From Caldalkalibacillus mannanilyticus JCM 10596 (GTDB taxonomy: Bacteria; Bacillota; Bacilli; Caldalkalibacillales; JCM-10596): a stretch of DNA of 64,000 nucleotides. The DNA is taken from NCBI RefSeq assembly GCF_000615945.1, contig NZ_BAMO01000011.1:32397-96396 (forward strand). Direction: 5' to 3'. Below are positions 8,276 to 15,886 of this stretch, in pieces (position 1 is the stretch's first letter; every line of letters begins with the position of its first letter). Under the pieces are notes generated by a model that did no database searches, was not told the origin of the DNA, and was given only the letters and a program-made list of their open reading frames with translations. Made by a program: the position numbers and the translations under genes.

Positions 8276-8899
8276 CTAAACCAAGCTATAAGCAAATAAA
8301 AATTGAGCGGAATAATAGGTTATCATAATAAGATAATCGCTTGAGGCAAAGCTATATAAGAAGCGATTCAATGCCAGAATAGCGTCAGAGATATAGAAGA
8401 AGAGAACAGCCGCCATCAGTACAGGGCTTCCGGTAGCCAGACCGAGAAGGGTCATGGTTGTGATCACAGTGATATAGAAGAAGACAGCGACTAACATCAC
8501 CCTTCCGCTTGATCTCCTTACTCCCGAGGCAATCAATAGAAAGAAGCCGATAGCTAGAGCGATCAAGAGAATCGTGCTAGGAAGAGAAAGCTCCTGATGG
8601 GCTCCCATCGTGAGAAAAGCAAGAATATAGCTAACATGGGCGAAGAAAAAGGAAATCAATCCTTGGATAAATCGATCCTTGGGGAGCATTAAGAAAATAT
8701 CTCCCAGTACTGAGAAAAGCAGACCGATCAGTATCCATAAGCCAAAGGCATCCTGTGCATGAAAAAGGGCGATCAAAATAATAAAAACCATCGTAAGAGG
8801 CTTCAAAAGGTACTTTAGTCCGCGGTGTTTTTTCCAGATGACAGACAAATAACCTACAGCAGATAAGAGAACACAACCTGCTAAAAGAGTAAACAACAT
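8276..8899 (-). CDS. YhhN family membrane protein (lysoplasmalogenase-like)
   Basis: A 207-residue integral membrane protein with about eight hydrophobic segments. The motifs GLLFSVLGDIFLMLP and FFFAHVSYILAF, with the conserved aspartates (GD and SDAILALNRF), are those of the YhhN/TMEM86 family, whose animal members hydrolyse the vinyl-ether bond of lysoplasmalogen. In bacteria the substrate is usually unknown. The start follows GGGGAGGAAGAGGC. It is followed immediately by hairpin repeat copy B and is probably monocistronic. The enzymatic role is inferred from the family only. Confidence 0.8.
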   Translation of the reverse strand: MLFTLLAGCVLLSAVGYLSVIWKKHRGLKYLLKPLTMVFIILIALFHAQDAFGLWILIGLLFSVLGDIFLMLPKDRFIQGLISFFFAHVSYILAFLTMGAHQELSLPSTILLIALAIGFFLLIASGVRRSSGRVMLVAVFFYITVITTMTLLGLATGSPVLMAAVLFFYISDAILALNRFLYSFASSDYLIMITYYSAQFLFAYSLV

Positions 8900-9074
8900 G
8901 CCTCTTCCTCCCCACGAATGGACATTTTCTCTTCATTTAACTGTGACTAACGAATCTCATCCGCGAGTTAAGTATAACCAATATTTTCTAAATGAACAAT
9001 CATTTTTTTGTAAAAAGTTGAAACATTGACACCAATTGTTTAAAATAAGCACAATATATTAATACTAATTCATG

Positions 9075-9080
9075 TATAAT
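9075..9080 (+). promoter_or_regulatory. Candidate -10 box of the trhA promoter
   Basis: A perfect TATAAT 47 bases upstream of the trhA start. A TTGACA occurs at 9026-9031 but is too far away to pair with it, and no good -35 stands at 16-18 bases. Confidence 0.35.
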
Positions 9081-9126
9081 AGAAGATAAAAACATGAAAA
9101 AATTTATGAATGGCAGGAGGAAACTA

Positions 9127-9762
9127 ATGGAATATTCATTACGCGAAGAAATTGCAAATGCAATCACTCATGGGATTGGAGCACTTCTTAGTATTGCAGC
9201 ATTGGTGGTGCTAATTGTATTTGCCGCAAAATACGGAGATGCCTGGCATATTGTCAGCTTTAGTATATATGGTGCTTCACTCGTCATTCTCTACTTCTCT
9301 TCAACCTTGATGCATGCGATTCAGAATATTAAAATCAAAAATGCATTTGAGGTAATGGATCACGCAGCTATCTATCTCTTGATTGCAGGAACCTATACCC
9401 CTTTTCTGCTTGTTACTTTAAGAGGAACTTTAGGTTGGACAATTTTTGGTATTGTCTGGGGATTTGCGTTAATTGGGATTATTCTCAAATTCTTTTTCGT
9501 GAAACGATTTATCGTTCTCTCCACGATTTGTTATATTATTATGGGTTGGATTATTGTCTTTGCTATTAAACCCTTATATGAATCCCTTGCTTTTGCAGGT
9601 ATGATGTGGTTAGTTATTGGAGGGCTTCTGTACACCTTCGGAACGATCTTTTTCTTATGGAAAAAGATCCCGTATCATCATGCGATTTGGCATATCTTTG
9701 TCTTGGCAGGAAGTGCGGCACATTTTATTACCGTTCTTTTCTATGTATTACCCTTGTATTAA
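9127..9762 (+). CDS. trhA: Hemolysin III family channel protein TrhA
   Basis: A 211-residue, seven-helix membrane protein of the PAQR/hemolysin III family. The start at MEYSLREE (9127) follows GGCAGGAGGAAACTA; the frame extends upstream to 9094 without a ribosome site. Conserved features: ITHGIGALLS in the N-terminal region, SSTLMHAI with a conserved histidine, DHAAIYLLIAGTYTPF, and the C-terminal HHAIWHIFVLAGSAAHF. The histidine/serine/aspartate set is that of the metal site of PAQR proteins. Family members in Bacilli influence membrane properties; the name hemolysin III is historical. It is monocistronic and ends before a strong terminator. Confidence 0.93.
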   Translation: MEYSLREEIANAITHGIGALLSIAALVVLIVFAAKYGDAWHIVSFSIYGASLVILYFSSTLMHAIQNIKIKNAFEVMDHAAIYLLIAGTYTPFLLVTLRGTLGWTIFGIVWGFALIGIILKFFFVKRFIVLSTICYIIMGWIIVFAIKPLYESLAFAGMMWLVIGGLLYTFGTIFFLWKKIPYHHAIWHIFVLAGSAAHFITVLFYVLPLY

Positions 9763-9796
9763 AGAGCAAAAAATTGATACGTTCTTATTCAGTATT

Positions 9797-9856
9797 AAAG
9801 GCATATCCTCTTTCAGATGTAGTAATCTGCATGGAGGTATATGCCTTTTGTTTTTT
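9797..9856. terminator. Terminator between trhA and cotJC
   Basis: AAAGGCATATCCTC pairs with GAGGTATATGCCTTT (one-base bulge), with an inner CAGAT/ATCTG stem, followed on the plus strand by TTTTGTTTTTT. It touches the cotJC stop codon and can serve both convergent genes. Confidence 0.75.
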
Positions 9857-10424
9857 AAAATATTTTCTTCGTGTCACGATCTTCTTTAATCAGCTCCACC
9901 GCCTCACGGAAGCGCTGGGAATGAACAACTTCTCTTTCCCGTAAAAAGGTTAAGCCATCAATTAAATCCACATCATCCGTCATATCAATCAGCCATTGAT
10001 ACGTTGCTCTCGCCTTTTCCTCTGCGGCAATATCTTCATAGAGATCAGCAATTGGATCTCCTTTTGCTTGAATATAAGCTGCTGTCCACGGGACACCTGA
10101 TGCGTTGGAATACATAAGCGCTCGGTCATGCTCAACATAATGATCACCAAGACCTGCGGCTTTTAACTGTTCTGGAGTGGCGTCTTTAGTAAGTTTGTAT
10201 ACCATTGTGGCAATCATTTCTAGATGAGCAAATTCTTCTGTCCCTATATCTGTTAATAATCCCACCACTTTATCCGGGATCGTATACCGTTGGTTTAAAT
10301 AACGCAACGCAGCAGCTAACTCACCATCTGCTCCTCCATATTGCTCCATTAGATATTTTGCCATTTGCGGATCACACTTGCTTACTCTAACTGGGTACAT
10401 GAGTTTTTTTTCGTACACCCACAT
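9855..10424 (-). CDS. cotJC: Spore coat protein CotJC (manganese catalase family)
   Basis: A 189-residue ferritin-like protein of the manganese catalase family, assembled into the inner spore coat. Two di-metal half-sites are visible: the GTEEFAHLEMIATMVYKLT helix (ExxH) and the FLREREVVHSQRF helix (ExxxH), along with AAEEKARATYQWL. It begins MWVYEKKLMYPV, the usual start, 38 bases after cotJB. It is the third gene of cotJABC, expressed in the mother cell in known Bacillus species. The length is normal for the family. Confidence 0.95.
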   Translation of the reverse strand: MWVYEKKLMYPVRVSKCDPQMAKYLMEQYGGADGELAAALRYLNQRYTIPDKVVGLLTDIGTEEFAHLEMIATMVYKLTKDATPEQLKAAGLGDHYVEHDRALMYSNASGVPWTAAYIQAKGDPIADLYEDIAAEEKARATYQWLIDMTDDVDLIDGLTFLREREVVHSQRFREAVELIKEDRDTKKIF

Positions 10425-10462
10425 GTAGTCGATTACCTCCTCTAATCCCTTCTATCTCTCTT

Positions 10463-10729
10463 TTACACTTGCCAAGGCCACGGTGTTTTTACCCATTCAA
10501 ACGGAAAACGCGAGCAGCTTTGACCAAAATTTTTCATCGGTCCAAATTCCTTCTCGAACCGATCAACCAATTGTTTTCGATGCACGGCAATGACATTGTA
10601 TTGTTCAAGTGCTTGCTTATCTGTGGGATGCGTATCTAAGTATAGATTTAATTCGGTCAATACAAAATCGAAGGCTTGGATTTCTTCTAACCACTGATAA
10701 TAATGTTCTGGGACCTGATCCATTTTCAT
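10463..10729 (-). CDS. cotJB: Spore coat protein CotJB
   Basis: An 88-residue acidic protein of the CotJB family, with HYYQWLEEIQAFDFVLTEL and, near the end, CSRFPFEWVKTPWPW, both typical. Its ATG overlaps the cotJA stop by four bases (ATGA), so translation is coupled. It is needed with CotJA and CotJC for a small coat complex; the biochemical role is unknown. Confidence 0.94.
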   Translation of the reverse strand: MKMDQVPEHYYQWLEEIQAFDFVLTELNLYLDTHPTDKQALEQYNVIAVHRKQLVDRFEKEFGPMKNFGQSCSRFPFEWVKTPWPWQV

Positions 10730-10950
10730 TCTTCTGACTCCCCTCCCCTATCTTTTCCTTCATAAGGAACAAACAAGGCAGGCCATAATGTGCCTTTGTA
10801 CAATGCTTCTTTTGGTGAAAATTGTGGTAGGTTGGGTGGTTGGAATCCTAGATAGAGCTGAACAGGGGTTTCGTACGTTTTCACACGAATAGGAGGACAT
10901 GGATCAAACGGACTGACATAAGGAACATATGATTTACGATAGGTATACAC
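10726..10950 (-). CDS. cotJA: Spore coat associated protein CotJA
   Basis: A 74-residue proline-rich protein. The start is set at GTG (10950), where AAAGGAGG lies eight bases upstream; an ATG at 10971 would put that ribosome site inside the gene. Recognised by YVSPFDPCPPIRVKTYETP and LYKGTLWPALFVPY, the CotJA hallmark. It is required in B. subtilis for CotJC to enter the coat. First gene of the cotJABC operon. Confidence 0.93.
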   Translation of the reverse strand: MYTYRKSYVPYVSPFDPCPPIRVKTYETPVQLYLGFQPPNLPQFSPKEALYKGTLWPALFVPYEGKDRGGESEE

Positions 10951-10981
10951 GCTAGAACCTCCTTTAGGCAATGATCACCAT

Positions 10982-10989
10982 ATAGTATG
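10982..10989 (-). promoter_or_regulatory. Candidate sigma-E -10 element of cotJABC
   Basis: On the minus strand CATACTAT resembles the sigma-E -10 (CATACAAT), 32 bases upstream of the cotJA GTG. The -35 region is poor. cotJ is known to be sigma-E dependent in B. subtilis, which is the main support. Confidence 0.4.
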
Positions 10990-11058
10990 TAGGCTCTATA
11001 GGTAAAGACACAAAATATAGGAAATTGGGCAGGCAAAACTTTGTAACCAGCCAGCTGC

Positions 11059-11847
11059 CTATTGAATAGATGTGTTCAGCCACTGAAACATACGCTCTAT
11101 CGCCTGATTAAATAGAGGAGCATGAAAAAAATGACCTTCTCCCTCATAAAAGAAAGTGGTATAGCGTTTGTTCTGGGCATGCAGGGCTTCTTCTAGCAGA
11201 CGAGCATGAATGAATCCAACCTGTTGATCTAAAGTACCGTGAACAATAAGAACGGGACATTCTAGCTCATGTAGAAAATAGATTGGAGATCTCAATTGAT
11301 ACCGTTCAGGAAACTTGGCAGGAGTTCCACCAATGATTCGCTTCAACATACGGCGCAGATCGATTCTCTCTTCATAGGTAACACTCATCTCTGACACCCC
11401 TCCCCAAACAACAACAGAGGCGACCTCTTTGCACTCCATAGCAGCAAAAAGGGCCATTACAGCTCCACGAGAAAAACCGAAGAGATGAAGACGCTTAGGG
11501 TCTACTTGCGGATGTAGTTTAAGCCAATCTATGGCATGGGTCACATCGTGGCGATCCTCCCCACAAAAATCCTCTCTTCCCTCTCCTCCCCGATTCCCAC
11601 GATAAAAAGGAGCAAAGACAACATATCCCTGCTCCACAAAACGCGAAACCCAAGCGAGTCTCGTCATCCCTACGTTCCTAATCCCACCACGACAATAGAC
11701 TAGGGCAGGAAACGGACCTGTTCCCTTAGGAACTGCCAGATAGCCCTTTACCTTCAGACCAGCCGAAAGATAGGTGACGAGAAATAACCTGGCATTCATA
11801 TGAAATTCGGCTATTTCAACTACATCGATAAGATTCCATTCTTTCAT
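11059..11847 (-). CDS. Alpha/beta hydrolase (prolyl oligopeptidase-like esterase)
   Basis: A 262-residue cytoplasmic serine hydrolase. The nucleophile elbow is GFSRGA; the acidic residue sits in VLIVHGTLDQQV and the catalytic His in EGEGHFF, giving a complete triad. The oxyanion strand is PALVYCRGGIRNVG. The family is the S9-like dienelactone hydrolase/esterase group; the substrate is unknown. Its ATG overlaps the stop of the EamA transporter by four bases, so the two are co-translated, which may link transport and hydrolysis of one compound. Confidence 0.85.
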   Translation of the reverse strand: MKEWNLIDVVEIAEFHMNARLFLVTYLSAGLKVKGYLAVPKGTGPFPALVYCRGGIRNVGMTRLAWVSRFVEQGYVVFAPFYRGNRGGEGREDFCGEDRHDVTHAIDWLKLHPQVDPKRLHLFGFSRGAVMALFAAMECKEVASVVVWGGVSEMSVTYEERIDLRRMLKRIIGGTPAKFPERYQLRSPIYFLHELECPVLIVHGTLDQQVGFIHARLLEEALHAQNKRYTTFFYEGEGHFFHAPLFNQAIERMFQWLNTSIQ

Positions 11848-12803
11848 TTTACTATTCCCTTTTGAATATGATGATCTTCACGTTTCTTTTTCTCCCGATT
11901 CACAATAATGATCCCACTTACAACCAAGGCAAGGGAAAGGAGAATCAATCCATGCAGCTCCTCTTTTAGCATAAGACTAGATAGGAATACTCCAAATACC
12001 GGAATGAGAAACAGATAGGTGGAGATGCTGCCTACTTTATTATATTTCATCACGGTATTCCAGAGCACAAAGCCCATTGCTGAAACAAAAGCAAGATAGA
12101 GTAGCATAAGCAAGGACATCAGGTCAAAATCAAGGGGAAATAACCCTTCCTGTGAAGCCCCTATCAGAATAAGGACGATGGAGCCAATCATCATTTGTAT
12201 GGATGTTAGAAAAAGAATATCTAGCTTAGCACTGCCATTCTTCGCCAATATATTACCAAGCGCTCCGGCAAACATGGCTAGCAGAAGCAAAATTTCTCCA
12301 ATGCCTATATTCATTTCGATACTGCCCTTTGTTGAGGTGACTAGAATGACGCCGGCAAAACCAAGCAACAGCCCCAGCCCTTTGCGTAATGATAACGCAT
12401 CATTTTTGTACATAAAGTGAGCCAGAAGGATCTGAAAAAAAGAAGTGGTTCCCGCAATAATGGAGCCTTGAACTCCCGTACTATAACTAAGTCCAACATA
12501 GAAGAAAATATACTGTAAAATGGTTTGAAATAAGGCAATCATACCTAAGGTTTTCCAACCAGACCTTGTCATTCTTTGCGTTCTTTTAAAGAGCAGAATC
12601 ACACAACCGATGAGAAGCGAGGCTAGAAAAAAACGGTAGCCAGCAAATAAAAATTGTTGATATATGTCTTCTGGTGCAATATGTAGAGACTCGTAGCTTA
12701 GCTTGATAAATGGAAATGAGCTACCCCATAAAAAGGTAGCTCCAGAAGCAGCTAAGATAATCCCTATTGGGCTAGTAAAAAAACGTTGAGCATTCCATTT
12801 CAT
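11844..12803 (-). CDS. EamA family (DMT superfamily) transporter
   Basis: A 319-residue protein with ten membrane segments in two EamA repeats. The first repeat starts ASGATFLWGSSFPFIKLSYE, the second near GEILLLLAMFAGALGNILAK. Proteins of this kind export amino acids, purines or other metabolites across the cytoplasmic membrane. The C-terminus is basic (REKKKREDH) and cytoplasmic. It is the first gene of a two-gene unit with the hydrolase at 11059. The substrate cannot be told from sequence. Confidence 0.88.
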   Translation of the reverse strand: MKWNAQRFFTSPIGIILAASGATFLWGSSFPFIKLSYESLHIAPEDIYQQFLFAGYRFFLASLLIGCVILLFKRTQRMTRSGWKTLGMIALFQTILQYIFFYVGLSYSTGVQGSIIAGTTSFFQILLAHFMYKNDALSLRKGLGLLLGFAGVILVTSTKGSIEMNIGIGEILLLLAMFAGALGNILAKNGSAKLDILFLTSIQMMIGSIVLILIGASQEGLFPLDFDLMSLLMLLYLAFVSAMGFVLWNTVMKYNKVGSISTYLFLIPVFGVFLSSLMLKEELHGLILLSLALVVSGIIIVNREKKKREDHHIQKGIVK

Positions 12804-12850
12804 TTTTTCTGCCTCATCTCTTATTACTTCCTACTACTTCCTATTCCTTC

Positions 12851-14401
12851 TTACTTCTGCTCTGACCACTCCTCCACATTCCACACCTTAGTTACCCAAT
12901 CCTCGTAGAAATCCGGTTCATGCGAAACAAGTAAGATCGTTCCTTTGTATTGTTTCAGAGCTTTCTTCAATTCATCCTTCGCTGCTACATCTAAATGGTT
13001 GGTCGGCTCGTCAAATAACAACCAGTTACTTTCATTCATCAGAAGCTTACATAAGCGAACCTTTGCCTGTTCACCTCCGCTCAAGGCGTGAAGAGGACGT
13101 GTAATATGTTCATTTTTCAACCCACATCTAGCAAGAGCGGCTCTTACTTCATGTTGGTTTAAATGAGGAAACGCATTCCAGATTTCATCAATTGGCGTTG
13201 TGCTGCCAGCCTTAACCTCTTGTTCAAAATACGCAGGGTAGAGAAAATCGCCTAAATAGACTGTTCCACTAATCGGAGGTATTTTTCCTAGAATAGTTTT
13301 AAGAAGGGTCGATTTCCCCACTCCATTACAACCGACAATGGCTATTTTTTCTCCACGCTCAATAGTCATCGACATTTTTGGCAAAAGAGCGTAATCGTAG
13401 CCAATCTCAACATCCTTTCCTTCAAATACTAACTTACCACTCGCCCTCGCTTCTTTAAATTCAAAGGTGGGCTTCACAGCTGTTTCGGGACGATCGATGC
13501 GTTCTAAGCGATCCAATTGCTTCTGACGACTCTTCGCTCTTCCTGTTGTGGAATATCTTGCCTTGTTACGTTGGATGAAATCCTCTGTTTTCTTGATATA
13601 TTCCTTTTGTTTTTCGTAGGCATCCACGTGCTGACGCTTGTTTAATTCAGCCATATCCAGAAATCTTTCATAGTTAGCCGTATAGCGGTTCATCTTATTA
13701 AACTCCAGATGGTAGACAACATTGATCACTTCATTCATAAACTCTGTGTCATGAGAGATCAAGATAAAAGCATAGGGATATTCCTTAAGATATTCTGTTA
13801 ACCACCTGATATGCTCTACATCTAGATAGTTGGTCGGCTCATCAAGCAGTAATACGGTAGGTTTCTCCAGTAATAGCTTGGCTAACAAAACCTTGGTTCT
13901 TTGCCCTCCGCTTAACGCCGCTACGTCACGATCCAAACCAATCGCATCTAAACCAAGCCCCCGTGCCATTTCCTCTACTTTAATTTCAAGAAGATAAAAT
14001 CCACTTGCATCTAAACGATCTTGGATTTCCCCCATTTGCTCTAGTAAAACCTCTAGCTCTTCAGGCGAAGCATCTGCCATTTTTTCTGTGATTTCCATCA
14101 TCTTCTTTTCTTCTTCATATAAAGGTAGAAAAGCATCTTTTAAAATATCTCTGATCGTCTTTCCGGGGGTTAGCTTCGTATGCTGATCGAGATAACCATA
14201 ATGAACTCTTGGAGTCCATTCCAACTTCCCTGACTCACGTAATAATTGACCTGTTAGGATATTCATTAGAGTAGATTTACCAACTCCATTGGCACCTACT
14301 AATCCAACGTGTTCCCCTGCTAATAATCGAAACGACACATTCTTAAATAAGACTCGATCTCCATAACTATGACTTAAATCTTCAACGGTTAGTAAACTCA
14401 T
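12851..14401 (-). CDS. yfmM: ABC-F family ATPase YfmM
   Basis: A soluble ATPase of 516 residues with two nucleotide-binding domains and no membrane part. Walker A: GANGVGKST and GCNGVGKST; signatures LSGGQRTKV and LSGGEQAKV; Walker B: LLLDEPTNYLD and LLFDEPTNHLD. The interdomain linker is lysine/arginine-rich (RNKARYSTTGRAKSRQKQLDRLER), the ribosome-contacting arm of ABC-F proteins. The overall sequence is close to what I know of B. subtilis YfmM. The start is set at MSLLTVED (14401); the frame extends to 14446 through a hairpin. ABC-F proteins act on the ribosome E site, in translation quality control or antibiotic protection. A terminator-like hairpin lies in the leader. Confidence 0.88.
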   Translation of the reverse strand: MSLLTVEDLSHSYGDRVLFKNVSFRLLAGEHVGLVGANGVGKSTLMNILTGQLLRESGKLEWTPRVHYGYLDQHTKLTPGKTIRDILKDAFLPLYEEEKKMMEITEKMADASPEELEVLLEQMGEIQDRLDASGFYLLEIKVEEMARGLGLDAIGLDRDVAALSGGQRTKVLLAKLLLEKPTVLLLDEPTNYLDVEHIRWLTEYLKEYPYAFILISHDTEFMNEVINVVYHLEFNKMNRYTANYERFLDMAELNKRQHVDAYEKQKEYIKKTEDFIQRNKARYSTTGRAKSRQKQLDRLERIDRPETAVKPTFEFKEARASGKLVFEGKDVEIGYDYALLPKMSMTIERGEKIAIVGCNGVGKSTLLKTILGKIPPISGTVYLGDFLYPAYFEQEVKAGSTTPIDEIWNAFPHLNQHEVRAALARCGLKNEHITRPLHALSGGEQAKVRLCKLLMNESNWLLFDEPTNHLDVAAKDELKKALKQYKGTILLVSHEPDFYEDWVTKVWNVEEWSEQK

Positions 14402-14432
14402 TTGAACTTCATTCCTCCATGTATCGGCAATA

Positions 14433-14470
14433 CAAAACCTGCCCATAGCAGAAGCTAACGACAGGTTTTG
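14433..14470. promoter_or_regulatory. Hairpin in the yfmM leader, possible attenuator
   Basis: CAAAACCTG (14433-14441) pairs perfectly with CAGGTTTTG (14462-14470) around a 20-base loop. It lies 32 bases upstream of the yfmM ATG. The T-rich tail (TTTTT) is on the plus strand, where no gene ends, so it may instead be a leader structure or the end of an unseen plus-strand transcript. Confidence 0.45.
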
Positions 14471-14524
14471 TTTTTCGCTGTTTTATTCTTCTTCGCTTTG
14501 TCTTTCTTCAGTTTCAAATCTTAC

Positions 14525-14677
14525 TTAGTCCTCATTTTTCTTCGAATCTTCTTTTGATAATTCCATCATTTTCTGCATTAAAATATGTTGAGGCATATGC
14601 ATAATTTGTTCAATGGGAACTTGTAGCTTTTCAGATAATATTTTGGCTGTTTCAGCTGAAATCGGTAATGGTTTCAT
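14525..14677 (-). CDS. yycC: YycC family small protein
   Basis: A 50-residue protein beginning MKPLPISAETAKILSEKL and containing PIEQIMHMPQHILMQKM. This is the conserved pattern of the YycC family of Bacillales, function unknown. GGAGGGTTGAACAA precedes the ATG. The C-terminus is a charged tail (SKEDSKKNED). It is monocistronic between yfmM and the coiled-coil gene. Confidence 0.85.
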   Translation of the reverse strand: MKPLPISAETAKILSEKLQVPIEQIMHMPQHILMQKMMELSKEDSKKNED

Positions 14678-14770
14678 TTGTTCAACCCTCCATTGATCTA
14701 TTATAGCAGAGAAGAAAATAACTTCTCAATTGATATCTTCCTTTATCCTCTTCTTTTCTTTTCCAAATGA

Positions 14771-15712
14771 CTATGCTTTATTTTCTAGAATAAAAATTCT
14801 CTGGTTACTATTCTGTGCAAGCTGTTCTCTCATCTTCTTTTCAGCCCTTTTTAGCTTCGTTACAATGCTTTTTACTTGTTTTCTAGTATTCTCGGCTTGA
14901 ACCAAAGAATCAGAAATTTTGCCATGCACCATCCAATCGACAATGAGGCCATCAAAAAAGAAATCGGCAAAGGTTAGAAAATTTCCTATTTCAATCTCCA
15001 CCTTAAAGTGCTTCTTGATATCCATCAATTCATGCTGAAAATGACGTAATTCCTTTTGCGCTATGTGTATTTCCTTTTTGGCATCGTTCAAATGACTATG
15101 CTTAATGGCGGTAGAGATCGCTCCTCCACCAATCATATCCCAGGTCGCCCAGCCCTTAGCTTTTTCTAAGGATTGAATCGCCATTTTCAAGCTATCCAAA
15201 GCCTCACACCCTGCTTCAATCGCCTCTCTATACTCAATGAGGTCCGCATGAAGGTTCACTTCTTGATCTGCTAATTGATACAACTCATTACTCCAAAGGG
15301 ACTTTCGATCATGAATCAGCCTTTCCTTATCCACTAGAAATTGAGCGTATTCTTGATCGATACTTTCAAGCTCTTGCAGTTTACCTTGGTATTCTTTTAG
15401 TTCCTGTTCAATATCCCTAATCGTTTCTAAAGCTTCTTCATATTTTAATCTCGCTGTCAACAATTCCTGCTGTTCTTCGTCTAAACGTTCTTGCTTTCGT
15501 CCAATAATGCTGTAAAAAATATGAGTCAATGAGAAGTTCTCCAGCTTCTGAACATCTCTTTCTTCCTTTTTCAAAATGGTGAATAATTGCTCCGCTTTAG
15601 CCTTTTCCTCATGAAGATAAGACAGATTCTTCTGAAGCAAGGATTCCCACTTCTCCTTCTTTCTTTGTTTATCCTTGATCTGATTCAACCGTTCTGTTAA
15701 TTCATTCATCAT
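14771..15712 (-). CDS. Conserved coiled-coil protein of unknown function (WDxxGGG motif)
   Basis: About 313 residues from MMNELTER (15712, after GTGAGGTGGACGAC); a longer frame to 15904 overlaps rocB and is unlikely. The first two thirds are long heptad-rich helices (glutamate, lysine, glutamine, leucine). In the middle is WATWDMIGGGAISTAIKHS, a motif I recall from uncharacterised Firmicutes proteins, followed by another helix pair and a hydrophobic patch (GNFLTFADFFFDGLIVDW). There is no signal peptide. The gene is divergent from rocB, 174 bases apart. No function can be assigned; a structural or membrane-associated scaffold is possible. Confidence 0.75.
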   Translation of the reverse strand: MMNELTERLNQIKDKQRKKEKWESLLQKNLSYLHEEKAKAEQLFTILKKEERDVQKLENFSLTHIFYSIIGRKQERLDEEQQELLTARLKYEEALETIRDIEQELKEYQGKLQELESIDQEYAQFLVDKERLIHDRKSLWSNELYQLADQEVNLHADLIEYREAIEAGCEALDSLKMAIQSLEKAKGWATWDMIGGGAISTAIKHSHLNDAKKEIHIAQKELRHFQHELMDIKKHFKVEIEIGNFLTFADFFFDGLIVDWMVHGKISDSLVQAENTRKQVKSIVTKLKRAEKKMREQLAQNSNQRIFILENKA

Positions 15713-15886
15713 GTCGTCCACCTCACTCCCTTTATTACGGAAAAAGGAAGGGAAGGTTTCAAAGTCGTCAGGTGCTCCTGTCTTTTCTTTTCCTCTGGCA
15801 TGGATTATGATGGAAACAGAATTATTTTCGATCCCGAAATAGTTTACGAAAGATATATACTTCTGAAAACAAGGAGGTTTCCTTCT

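Noticed and set aside
10951..10971. ATG at 10971 as the cotJA start
   Set aside because: It would place the AAAGGAGG ribosome site inside the gene; the GTG at 10950 has correct spacing and gives the usual N-terminus.
12178..12538. Open frames on both strands inside the EamA gene
   Set aside because: They are shadows of the EamA coding sequence with no start signals.
15796..15812. TGGCATGGATTATGAT upstream of rocB as a sigma-54 (-24/-12) promoter, since roc genes in B. subtilis use sigma-L
   Set aside because: The GG is present but the required GC ten bases on is GA, so the -12 element fails.
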